Shown: positions 19,160-26,562 of the stretch, piece after piece
How the letters are laid out: the number at the start of each line of letters is the position of its first letter
How positions within the stretch are numbered: position 1 is the first letter of the stretch
From: Lachnospiraceae bacterium
GTDB lineage: Bacteria > Bacillota > Clostridia > Lachnospirales > Lachnospiraceae
DNA: 64,000 nucleotides
Direction of reading: 5' to 3'
Assembly: GCA_024685315.1 (NCBI GenBank)
Contig: JAIKVW010000054.1
Coordinates: forward strand, 82,171-146,170
Position numbers and translations under genes: made by a program
Notes under the pieces: model-generated
Told to the model about the DNA's origin: nothing
Databases searched by the model: none
Seen by the model: only the letters and a program-made list of their open reading frames with translations

Positions 19160-20388
19160 AACAATATCTGATCATCGGAAACGGGGTGGCCGCTGCCGGC
19201 TGCATCGAAGGAATCCGCAGCGTTGATACAGAAAACGCTATAACTGTCATCTCGGAAGAGAAACATGAAGTGTACTGCAGACCGCTTATCTCCTACTATC
19301 TCGAGGGAAAAACGGATCTTGCCCGCATGCAGTACCGCGGGACTGATTTTTATGAAAAAAACGGATGCAGTGTCATTTACGGACACAGGGCAGTCCGCAT
19401 CCTTACGGACCCCCGGGAGGTTGAGCTTGATGACGGCCGAAAGCTCCCCTATACGGATATCTGCATCGCGGCCGGGTCCTCACCTTTTGTACCGCCGTTT
19501 GAAGGACTCGATACCGTAAAAGAAAAATATTCCTTTATGACTCTTGACGACGCCCTCTCGCTGGAACAGGGCATCAATGAGCAGAGCAGCGTGCTGATCG
19601 TCGGGGCAGGGCTTATCGGCCTCAAATGCGCCGAGGGCATAGCTGACCGGGTGGCTGAAGTTACCGTATGCGACCTCGCGGACCGCGTTCTTTCCAGCAT
19701 TCTTGACACCGAGTGCGCCGCCCTCATGCAGAAGAATCTGGAAGCACACGGAATACGGTTCTGCCTGGGCGACAGCGCCGCGCGCTTCGAGGGAAACACG
19801 GCTTACATGAAGAGCGGAGCAGAAATTGATTTCGACGTCCTCGTGCTCGCAGTCGGCGTGCGGCCCAACACTTCCCTCATGAAGGATATCGGCGGGGAAG
19901 TCGACCGCGGCATCGTCGTTGACGAACACATGCAGACCTCCGCCGCAAATATTTACGCCGCCGGAGACTGCGCGCAGGGAACGGACATCTCTACCGGCCA
20001 GAAGCGCATCCTCGCGATCCTGCCGAACGCTTACATGCAGGGACACACCGCAGGGGTCAACATGGCCGGCGGAAACGAGGTCTTCGACAAAGCGATCCCA
20101 ATGAACTCCATCGGTTTCTTCGGGGTGCACGCAATGACCGCCGGCGCCTACGATGGCGAAATGTACGAGGAAAAGACAGAAAACTCCATAAAGCGTCTCT
20201 TCACAAAAGACGATCTGCTGAAAGGATTTATCCTGGTAGGCTGCAGCGAACGCGCGGGAATCTATACCTCCATGATCAGGGAGAAGACCCCTCTCTCCTC
20301 CGTCAATTTCGAGGAGCTCAGAAAAACCGCCTCGACAACCGCCTTTTCTCCCGAAATCCGTAGAAAAAAGTTTGGAGGTGTGGTATAA
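19156..20388 (+). CDS. FAD/NAD(P)H-dependent oxidoreductase of the glutamate synthase operon
   Basis: 410 aa pyridine-nucleotide-disulphide oxidoreductase fold, related to rubredoxin and nitrite reductase flavoproteins. The FAD-binding GNGVAAAGC is at residue 8, the NAD(P)-binding GAGLIGLKCAE near residue 150 and the second FAD motif IYAAGDCAQG near residue 270. No redox-active Cys-x4-Cys pair is present, so it is not a disulphide reductase. In this operon it probably replaces the GltD subunit, passing electrons from NAD(P)H through the neighbouring ferredoxin to the FMN subunit. That role is inferred from position. Confidence 0.88.
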   Translation: MKQYLIIGNGVAAAGCIEGIRSVDTENAITVISEEKHEVYCRPLISYYLEGKTDLARMQYRGTDFYEKNGCSVIYGHRAVRILTDPREVELDDGRKLPYTDICIAAGSSPFVPPFEGLDTVKEKYSFMTLDDALSLEQGINEQSSVLIVGAGLIGLKCAEGIADRVAEVTVCDLADRVLSSILDTECAALMQKNLEAHGIRFCLGDSAARFEGNTAYMKSGAEIDFDVLVLAVGVRPNTSLMKDIGGEVDRGIVVDEHMQTSAANIYAAGDCAQGTDISTGQKRILAILPNAYMQGHTAGVNMAGGNEVFDKAIPMNSIGFFGVHAMTAGAYDGEMYEEKTENSIKRLFTKDDLLKGFILVGCSERAGIYTSMIREKTPLSSVNFEELRKTASTTAFSPEIRRKKFGGVV

Positions 20389-20389
20389 A

Positions 20390-21112
20390 ATGATGATAAT
20401 TAATGCAAAAGGCATGGACCACAGACTCATTAACGAAACAATAAGAAATTCCTGCGGCCCGTGCACCATTGATTCGTGCTGCGGCCAGCGCTTCATAGCT
20501 GCCGGAATGGCAGATAAAGACATCACTATCCGCGGTGTCCCCGGGAACGCCCTTGGGGCCTACCTGAACGGCGGAACGCTCACCGTGACCGGGAACGCCC
20601 AGGACGCCGTAGGCGACACCATGAATGACGGCACGATCGTCATCCACGGAAATATCGGCGATGCCGCAGGCTATGCCATGCGCGGCGGAAGGATCTTCGT
20701 AAGAGGCAACGCCGGATACCGTGCCGGCATACACATGAAAGCTTACCGGGACAAAGTCCCTCTCATGGTGATCGGCGGCAGGGCCGGAAGCTTCCTTGGA
20801 GAGTACCAGGCCGGCGGAATCATCATCGTTTTAAACCTTGAGTCCCCGCAGGAAAAGTGCGTCGGCTTCTTCCCCTGCACCGGAATGCATGGCGGCAAGA
20901 TGTTCCTCAGGTCAGCCGGCAAAGACGTGGCCTTCCCGGAACAGGTGACGGCCCGCCCCGCATCCGCAGAGGATCTGGAAGAGCTCCGGTCATATTTAAC
21001 TGACTACTGCGGTCTCTTCGGACTGGACACAGAAGACATCCTCTCGTCCGATTTCACCGTCGTGACCCCGGACAGCAGGAACCCTTACAGGCAAATGTAC
21101 GTGGCTAATTAA
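20390..21112 (+). CDS. Glutamate synthase GXGXG-domain subunit
   Basis: 240 aa. Free-standing right-handed beta-helix equal to the C-terminal domain of GltB. Repeated glycine-rich turns of the GXGXG type (GNALGAYLNGGTL, GNAQDAVGDTMNDGTI, GNIGDAAGYAMRGG, GNAGYRAGIHMK) run from about residue 45 to 125. An additional CGPCTIDSCCGQR segment near residue 25 contains four cysteines. TTTGGAGGTG precedes the ATG. It is structural in known glutamate synthases, supporting the ammonia tunnel. It completes the five-gene split enzyme and is followed after 17 nt by a glutamine synthetase. Confidence 0.9.
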   Translation: MMIINAKGMDHRLINETIRNSCGPCTIDSCCGQRFIAAGMADKDITIRGVPGNALGAYLNGGTLTVTGNAQDAVGDTMNDGTIVIHGNIGDAAGYAMRGGRIFVRGNAGYRAGIHMKAYRDKVPLMVIGGRAGSFLGEYQAGGIIIVLNLESPQEKCVGFFPCTGMHGGKMFLRSAGKDVAFPEQVTARPASAEDLEELRSYLTDYCGLFGLDTEDILSSDFTVVTPDSRNPYRQMYVAN

Positions 21113-21129
21113 AAACCCAGGAGGTAAGT

Positions 21130-22356
21130 ATGAATTATTCAAAGGATGAGGTCCTAGCGTACACACAGGAAGAAGACGTCAAATTCATACGTCTGACCTT
21201 TTGTGATGTTTTCGGTAAACAGAAAAATGTTGCCATCATGCCGGATGAACTGCCTCGGGCCTTTGAATACGGCATTTCATTTGACTCCTCTGCGATCAGC
21301 GGCTTCGGGGACGAAGTTCACAGCGACCTGCTGCTGCATCCGGAACCCGGGACCCTCATGCCCTTCCCCTGGAGGCCGGAACACGGCAGGGTCGTCCAGA
21401 TGTTCTCAAACATCACCCGCCCGGACGGAACGCCCTTCCCCTGCGACACCCGCAGCCTGTTAAAAAGGGCTGTCTCGGATGCCAGCAAGGCCGGGCTTGA
21501 ATTCACCTTCGGCGCGGAGGAGGAATTCTATCTTTTCAACCTTGACGAAAAAGGCCGGCCCACGCTGACCCCCTGCGATAATGCAGGCTATATGGACATT
21601 GCTCCCGAAGACCGCGGGGAAAACGTCCGCCGCGAGATCTGCCTTACCCTGGAGCAGATGGGTATCCGCCCTGAGAGCTCCCATCATGAAGAAGGTCCCG
21701 GCCAGAACGAGATCGACTTCCGCTACGCCGATGCCATGACCGTCGCGGACAATGCCATGACATTCCAGCGCGTGGTCAAGACTGTTGCCCACAGGAACGG
21801 CCTGGCCGCAGACTTCTCTCCGAAGCCGCTTGAAGGCGCTCCGGGCAACGGATTACATGTCAATATGTCCGTGCGCCCTTTCGATAACGGCGAGGCTTTT
21901 TCCGGAATGATCGCCGGGATCCTGAAAAACATCGAGGCCATGACGGCATTCCTGAATCCGACCGAAAATTCATACAAACGCCTTGGTAATCACAAAGCTC
22001 CACGGTACATTTCGTGGTCGCACGAAAACCGTTCGCAGCTCATCCGCGTTCCGGCGGCATCAGGTGAATACCGCCGCGCGGAGCTTCGCTCCCCGGATCC
22101 TTTGGCCAACCCCTACCTCGCCTTCGCGCTCCTGATCTACGCAGGGATCGACGGCATTACAAATAAACTGCCCCTGTGCGGGCCCTCAGATATCAATCTG
22201 TATACGGCTGGCCCCGAAGTGCTCGCGTCCTGCAAAAAGCTTCCGGAAACTCTTTCGGAAGCCTGCGCTGCCGCGTCCTCAAGCGATTTTATCAAAGCGC
22301 ACATTCCCCCCGAGATCCTGTCGATATACTGCAGAAAAAAAGAATTATTGCGTTAA
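21130..22356 (+). CDS. glnA: Glutamine synthetase type I
   Basis: 408 aa, somewhat shorter than the usual 440-470. Beta-grasp N-terminal domain (FIRLTFCDVFGKQKNV) and the catalytic barrel with GAEEEFYLF, the HHEEGPGQNEIDFRY metal and glutamate site, NGLHVNMS, NHKAPRYISWSHENRSQLIRVP and RRAELRSPDPLANPYLA. It is the second, unrelated-class glutamine synthetase in this cluster, beside GSIII on the other arm. AGGAGG precedes the ATG. Co-transcription with glutamate synthase makes a complete GS-GOGAT cycle in one operon. Confidence 0.94.
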   Translation: MNYSKDEVLAYTQEEDVKFIRLTFCDVFGKQKNVAIMPDELPRAFEYGISFDSSAISGFGDEVHSDLLLHPEPGTLMPFPWRPEHGRVVQMFSNITRPDGTPFPCDTRSLLKRAVSDASKAGLEFTFGAEEEFYLFNLDEKGRPTLTPCDNAGYMDIAPEDRGENVRREICLTLEQMGIRPESSHHEEGPGQNEIDFRYADAMTVADNAMTFQRVVKTVAHRNGLAADFSPKPLEGAPGNGLHVNMSVRPFDNGEAFSGMIAGILKNIEAMTAFLNPTENSYKRLGNHKAPRYISWSHENRSQLIRVPAASGEYRRAELRSPDPLANPYLAFALLIYAGIDGITNKLPLCGPSDINLYTAGPEVLASCKKLPETLSEACAAASSSDFIKAHIPPEILSIYCRKKELLR

Positions 22357-22423
22357 ATTAGAACTTTTGCAGAATACCTGCTGAACCGAAACTGAACTGA
22401 TATAGCAGAGAAAGGGATTCCGT

Positions 22424-23008
22424 ATGAGCCTGAAGGAGCGGTGTTATAGCGTTCTTGTCGTTTCTGCGGCGGAAAAACTGAATAATGCTCTGTCCGGCAT
22501 CCTGCCGAGGTCCCACTACCAGCCTGTCAGGGTCGTTTCTAGTGTCAGCGAGGGAAAGCGCGTCTGGAGCGAGCGGAGCTACGATTTCGTCATAATTAAT
22601 TCTCCGCTGCCTGACGACGCAGGGATAAGATTTGCCGTTGACATCGGAAACTCCCAGGGGACCGTAGTGCTGCTCTGCGTCCGTGCGGAGCTCCACGACG
22701 ACATCCGCAGCAAAGTCGAGGAACACGGCGTCTTCACTCTCTCAAAGCCTCTCTCCCGCCAGGCCGTCACCCTGGCTCTCGAGTGGATGGCAGCCACGAG
22801 GGAACGCCTGAGAAAACTGGAGAAAAAGACCCTTTCTGTCGAAGAAAAAATGGCAGAGATCCGCATCGTCAACCGTGCGAAATGGCTGCTCATCTCGGAA
22901 CTCAAGATGGACGAGCCGCAGGCGCACCGCTACATCGAAAAGCAGGCGATGAACCGATGTGTCACAAAGCGGGAGATCGCGGAAGAGATAATCACGACAT
23001 ACTCGTGA
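22424..23008 (+). CDS. ANTAR-domain RNA-binding antiterminator with pseudo-receiver
   Basis: 194 aa. Residues 8-125 look like a CheY-type receiver domain but lack the acidic pocket (VLVVSAA instead of VLxVDD), and the phosphoacceptor position in YDFVIINSPLPD is Asn59 instead of Asp, so phosphorylation is unlikely. A coiled linker (about 115-140) leads to a three-helix ANTAR domain (MAEIRIVNRAKWLLISELKMDEPQAHRYIEKQAMN, then KREIAEEII). ANTAR domains bind RNA hairpins with six-base A1/G4 loops and prevent termination. Three such loops occur in the leaders at 15.8-16.04 kb of this cluster, so this protein is the obvious candidate regulator. How it senses nitrogen is not visible; contact with glutamine synthetase or P-II is possible. 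Confidence 0.9.
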   Translation: MSLKERCYSVLVVSAAEKLNNALSGILPRSHYQPVRVVSSVSEGKRVWSERSYDFVIINSPLPDDAGIRFAVDIGNSQGTVVLLCVRAELHDDIRSKVEEHGVFTLSKPLSRQAVTLALEWMAATRERLRKLEKKTLSVEEKMAEIRIVNRAKWLLISELKMDEPQAHRYIEKQAMNRCVTKREIAEEIITTYS

Positions 23009-23052
23009 TAAACACAAGACGATGCTTTAATGACTGCATGACCGAACAATCC

Positions 23053-23125
23053 ATGAAACATGGTGGTGCCAGCCACCAACAAAACAGCGCTCCGGCATAC
23101 CCCTAAAAGGGTCTGCCGGAGCGCT
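23053..23125. repeat. Copy B of the two-copy intergenic element, with perfect terminator hairpin
   Basis: ATGAAACATGG (23053-23063), a TGGTGG/CCACCA hairpin (23061-23078), the 14-mer CACCAACAAAACAG (23074-23087) and a 12-bp perfect hairpin (23086-23097 with 23114-23125) with an inner ACCC/GGGT stem. Same ordered blocks as 2771-2873. It lies between convergent genes; on the minus strand the hairpin is followed by TGTTTTGTTGG and can terminate the GH25 gene. Confidence 0.7.
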
Positions 23126-23157
23126 TATCTGCCTCAATAATCATAATAAACAAATTT

Positions 23158-25065
23158 CTAGAAATTCTGGTCGTACCTGTACAGGAAGGTGACCGTCTGG
23201 CGCCTCAGGCAGCTCCCGGCCGGCTTGAAGGTGCCGTCGGAGTAGCCCTCGATGATCCCGTTCTCATAACCCCAGAGGACCGCGTCATAATAGTAGGTCC
23301 CCTCCTTCACGTCGCTGAAGGGATTGGAACACGAGTATGAGGTCGAAACGCCTTTGTAAGCCGCGTACCTGTACAGCATTGTGATCGCCTGGCTCCTCGT
23401 ACAGTTGCCCGCCGGCTTGAAGGTGCCGTCGGAGTAGCCCTCGATGATGCCCTGCTCGACCCCCCAGAGCACCGCTTTATAATAATAAGCCCCGGAAGCA
23501 ACGTCGCTGTATACGCTCTTGGTACCTGAAGGTGCGGGCGAGCCCGCCATCCTCCACAGGAAGGTTATCATCTGCGCGCGGGTGCATTGATTCGCGGGCT
23601 TAAAATAGGTCTGGTCATCGTAGCCATAAATGATCCCGTTATTCGTTCCCCAGTAGACCGACTTGTACCAGTATTTAGAGGTCGCGGTGACGTCCTTGTA
23701 TAGGACCTGTATCTGGCACTTCGCAGTGTAGCCTGTCGTGCTCGCGGTGATGGTCACGAGACCGGCTTTCTTTCCGGTCATAAGGCCATTGCTGGAGACA
23801 GTCGCAATACTGGTGTCCGAACTTTTCCATGTAAGCGTTCCGGACCCGGAATAATTTGTAACCACCCTCCTGGTGTTACCCGGAAGCAGTGTGGCGCCCT
23901 TCACCGATGATGAATTGGCCTTCACAGCCGGCATGTAGCCATACTGAAGATCCAGATCCACGTCCCAATCAGTAGAAATTCCGTTCACTGCGCCGCAGGA
24001 AGTGAACTGCCAGAAATAATAGCTTCCTGTGTAGGCGGTCGTCCAGCCTGAGATTTCGCTGAAGCTCTCAGCCTGAGTGTCCCTGGTCCCGTTCCCGTCG
24101 GTATCCTTGACATACCAGTACTGGGCCACCCATGTTCCGTACTTGGACAGATCGCTGATATTCCAGCATGTAGAATCAGAAAGGTGCGAGCTGCTGCCGT
24201 ACATCATTCCTTCATAGCCCTGGGTCTCGACGTAGCTGAGGAAGGCCTTCGCGTAGCTGGTCCTCTCCGCGGCTGTCTTGCCGTAGGTACGGCTTGATGA
24301 AGAAAGGTAACCCTCGTAGTCAAATACTATCGGATAGGTGATATCGTAATCTTTGATCAGGCTGATCGTGTATTTTGCTTCCTCGACTGCCTCGGCCGTG
24401 GAGGTCGCCTGCGAGAAGAAATAAACTCCGACCTTGATCCCTGCCGCAAGGGCTCCGGAAATATTTGCCTCATAATTGCTGTCGGTATCAAGCTTTCCGC
24501 TCTGCATGTAGCGGAGCCCTACGCGGATGAACGCAAATGTGACCCCGGCTTTTTTGACCTTGGCCCAGTCTATATCGCCCTGCCACTCCGAGACGTCGAT
24601 CCCGTAGCCGGTAACTGTGAGCGAACTTGAAGAAGAGGTAGAATTAGTGCTGCTTACTGCCTGTACCGCATTTGCCAGATCGTCATAATCAAGCGCAGAG
24701 AGCTTGGAGTTATCGGCCTGAGCCTCGGCTGCACGAAGGCTGCGGATGTAGTATTCCGGATCCACTTCGGTCTCGGGCTCTGTCTCGATTTCGGTCACCG
24801 CCTCGGTCTCGAGGACAGTCTCAACCTCGGTTTCCACCTCAGTTTCAACCTCAGTCTCCACCTCAGTATCAACCTCCGTCTCTGCCTCGGTCTCCAGAAC
24901 CGTTTCGATCTCGGTCTCCGTTTCGACCCCGGTCTCTACCTCAGTCTCGGCCTCGGTCTCTATTGCAGCAGTACTCTCCTGCGCCGTCTCCTCCTCCGCC
25001 CTGGCCGGCGCTGCAATCCCGAAAATCATGACCGCCGCAAGCAGGGCCGATATCACTCTCTTCAT
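23158..25065 (-). CDS. Secreted GH25 muramidase with Thr/Glu linker, Ig-like and SLH domains
   Basis: 635 aa. Signal peptide (MKRVISALLAAVMIFGIAAPARA), then about 70 residues of repeated Glu-Thr-Glu-Val units. Residues about 150-350 are a glycoside hydrolase family 25 lysozyme domain (GIDVSEWQGDIDWAKVK, FAFIRVG, GVYFFSQA, and FDYEGY with the catalytic acidic pair). A Big_2-like domain follows (LTWKSSDTSIATVSSNG), then three S-layer-homology repeats (W-G-ngII-GY.D.TF-P...CTR-Q) to the C-terminus. It likely cuts peptidoglycan glycan strands while attached to secondary wall polymer. The start at 25065 has AGGAG 8-9 nt upstream and a consensus-spaced promoter at 25144-25172. Confidence 0.92.
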   Translation of the reverse strand: MKRVISALLAAVMIFGIAAPARAEEETAQESTAAIETEAETEVETGVETETEIETVLETEAETEVDTEVETEVETEVETEVETVLETEAVTEIETEPETEVDPEYYIRSLRAAEAQADNSKLSALDYDDLANAVQAVSSTNSTSSSSSLTVTGYGIDVSEWQGDIDWAKVKKAGVTFAFIRVGLRYMQSGKLDTDSNYEANISGALAAGIKVGVYFFSQATSTAEAVEEAKYTISLIKDYDITYPIVFDYEGYLSSSSRTYGKTAAERTSYAKAFLSYVETQGYEGMMYGSSSHLSDSTCWNISDLSKYGTWVAQYWYVKDTDGNGTRDTQAESFSEISGWTTAYTGSYYFWQFTSCGAVNGISTDWDVDLDLQYGYMPAVKANSSSVKGATLLPGNTRRVVTNYSGSGTLTWKSSDTSIATVSSNGLMTGKKAGLVTITASTTGYTAKCQIQVLYKDVTATSKYWYKSVYWGTNNGIIYGYDDQTYFKPANQCTRAQMITFLWRMAGSPAPSGTKSVYSDVASGAYYYKAVLWGVEQGIIEGYSDGTFKPAGNCTRSQAITMLYRYAAYKGVSTSYSCSNPFSDVKEGTYYYDAVLWGYENGIIEGYSDGTFKPAGSCLRRQTVTFLYRYDQNF

Positions 25066-25143
25066 AAAAACACTCCTAAAAAATACGGCTGAAAGCAAAA
25101 AAACAAAACCTGTACAGTTTATAGCCTAATTTGTGTATTTTTT

Positions 25144-25172
25144 ATTATATAATTATTACAAAAATATTGCAA
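25144..25172 (-). promoter_or_regulatory. Promoter of the GH25/SLH gene
   Basis: On the minus strand TTGCAA (25167-25172), 17-bp AT-rich spacer, TATAAT (25144-25149). The 5' untranslated region is about 70 nt. Confidence 0.75.
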
Positions 25173-25229
25173 GAAGTATTTTTCAGACGGGTCACACCGC
25201 GCCGGAAAAGCAAAAAATGTAAAAACCTC

Positions 25230-25281
25230 TTGACATTACACGGCACCGCCGCTATGATATTAATGTAAAAACATTTTTACA
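25230..25281 (+). promoter_or_regulatory. Promoter with palindromic operator for the small membrane protein/XRE pair
   Basis: TTGACA (25230-25235), 17-bp spacer, TATGAT (25253-25258), then the palindrome TGTAAAAACATTTTTACA (25264-25281) across the predicted transcription start. A further ATGTAAAAA half-site lies upstream at about 25217. The position suits repression, probably by the XRE protein encoded in the same operon. Confidence 0.75.
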
Positions 25282-25297
25282 TTTGCGAGGTGCATTC

Positions 25298-25537
25298 ATG
25301 AATAAGATATTACCCAAAGCCGACGAGATGGAAATGTCCATTAACTACAAGTCCGCCCGGAACGCCTACGCGTTCCTTGTGCTGGCGCTTGCGGTCTACT
25401 GCCTTGTATACACTCTGAAAACCGGGGAGCTGCCCTTCGTATTCCTGCCGTTCGCGGTTTCCGGCGTGATCTTCTGGGGAACGAAGCTGATAGAGACCAG
25501 ACATCTTACAGCCGCAGGTGATCCTGATGAAGAATAA
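25298..25537 (+). CDS. Small two-helix membrane protein
   Basis: 79 aa. Hydrophobic helices at about residues 24-42 and 46-63 with short polar ends; an acidic tail (DPDEE). GAGGTG precedes the ATG. It overlaps the downstream XRE regulator by 11 bases, so the two are translationally coupled. Small membrane proteins paired with short XRE regulators are common in Clostridia and are often part of regulated envelope responses, but this one I do not recognise and assign no function. Confidence 0.7.
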   Translation: MNKILPKADEMEMSINYKSARNAYAFLVLALAVYCLVYTLKTGELPFVFLPFAVSGVIFWGTKLIETRHLTAAGDPDEE

Positions 25538-25718
25538 TATCCGAACCCTCCGGAAAAGCAGGAACCTCCGTCAGGAAGACCTGGCAGAGATCCTGGGAGT
25601 GACCCGGCAGACTGTCATCGCAATTGAGAACAATAAATACGATCCGACGCTGGAGCTGGCCATGAAGATATCGGAATATTTTGAAGTCACCGTAAACGAT
25701 ATTTTTCAGCTCAGATAG
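25527..25718 (+). CDS. Short XRE-family transcriptional regulator
   Basis: 63 aa and essentially only a helix-turn-helix domain: IRTLRKSRNLRQEDLAEILGVTRQTVIAIENNKYDPTLELAMKISEYFEVTVNDIF. This is the YgzD/SinR-like minimal class that usually represses its own operon. AGGTG lies 6 nt before ATG 25527, within the end of the membrane-protein gene. A palindromic operator covers the operon's transcription start. The polyferredoxin gene follows after 16 nt and may be co-transcribed. Confidence 0.88.
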   Translation: MKNNIRTLRKSRNLRQEDLAEILGVTRQTVIAIENNKYDPTLELAMKISEYFEVTVNDIFQLR

Positions 25719-25734
25719 CTTTGACGGGGGAATC

Positions 25735-26562
25735 ATGAAACAGACCAATAAGAACCTGCACCCGCTCATCTTCCTGATCGTCTTCGAGGCGGTCGCCGTG
25801 ACCCTTTGGCTCACCAAAGGTAATATTTTCTATCTGTTCAATTTCAGCTATATCGGGCTGTCCATATCTTTCGGACTGTTCCTGTTCATAAGGAAATATA
25901 AACACGCCCGACGCGTAGTCCAGCTGCTCGTGGGCCTGTACATGCTCGTCTATCTCGGGCTGATCTGCCGGGAAAACATGCAGATCGAGGGGTTCTGGTA
26001 CTATCTCTTCACCGGCGTGTTCGAGGCGGCCACGATCCATTATGCAGTCGCAAAGATATTCGGGCCGCTGATATTCGGCCGCGGATGGTGCGGATATGCC
26101 TGCTGGACCGCGATGGTCCTCGATTTCCTTCCCTACAAAGTCCCCGCTCAGCCGCGAAAGAAGATCGGCTGGATCAGATATATCACATTCGCGGCTTCAC
26201 TCATCTTCGTAGCCGCGCTCTTCCTCGCAAAGGCCGCCAATATCGAAAGCATCATGTTCCGGGCCTTCATCGCAGGGAACATCGCCTATTATGCAGTTGG
26301 CATTATCCTGGCCTTCGCGTTTAAAGACAACCGCGCGTTCTGCAAATATATCTGCCCGGTCACGGTATTCCTGAAGCCCATGAGCTATTTCTCGCTGATC
26401 CGCGTAAAATGCAAAGAGGACATATGCGTAAAATGCGGAAAGTGCAAACGCATATGCCCTATGAATGTGGATGTGACCGATAATTCCCGAAGCAGGGAAA
26501 ACGGTACCGAATGCATCCTCTGTATGGAATGTGTAAAGAACTGTCCTAAAAACGCACTCTAG
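25735..26562 (+). CDS. Membrane-bound polyferredoxin (NapH/YccM-like 4Fe-4S protein)
   Basis: 275 aa. About six membrane segments in residues 10-200. Two loop motifs, GRGWCGYACW (near residue 115) and FCKYICPV (near 205), are the CxxxC(P) pairs typical of NapH/NosR-type membrane electron carriers. The C-terminus holds two 4Fe-4S ferredoxin motifs (CVKCGKCKRICP and CILCMECVKNCP). It would move electrons between quinol or flavin carriers and a soluble partner. Its stop shares the CTAG tetranucleotide with the stop of the convergent DUF362 gene, and DUF362 proteins often travel with ferredoxins, hinting at a shared role. The partner is not identified. Confidence 0.85.
   Translation: MKQTNKNLHPLIFLIVFEAVAVTLWLTKGNIFYLFNFSYIGLSISFGLFLFIRKYKHARRVVQLLVGLYMLVYLGLICRENMQIEGFWYYLFTGVFEAATIHYAVAKIFGPLIFGRGWCGYACWTAMVLDFLPYKVPAQPRKKIGWIRYITFAASLIFVAALFLAKAANIESIMFRAFIAGNIAYYAVGIILAFAFKDNRAFCKYICPVTVFLKPMSYFSLIRVKCKEDICVKCGKCKRICPMNVDVTDNSRSRENGTECILCMECVKNCPKNAL

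Noticed and set aside
19480..20526. 348-aa open frame on the - strand
   Set aside because: Antisense to the flavoprotein of the glutamate synthase operon; composition is that of a shadow frame.
24780..24970. Short direct repeats in the GH25 gene as a regulatory or CRISPR repeat
   Set aside because: They are codon repeats for Glu-Thr-Glu-Val units inside an open reading frame.
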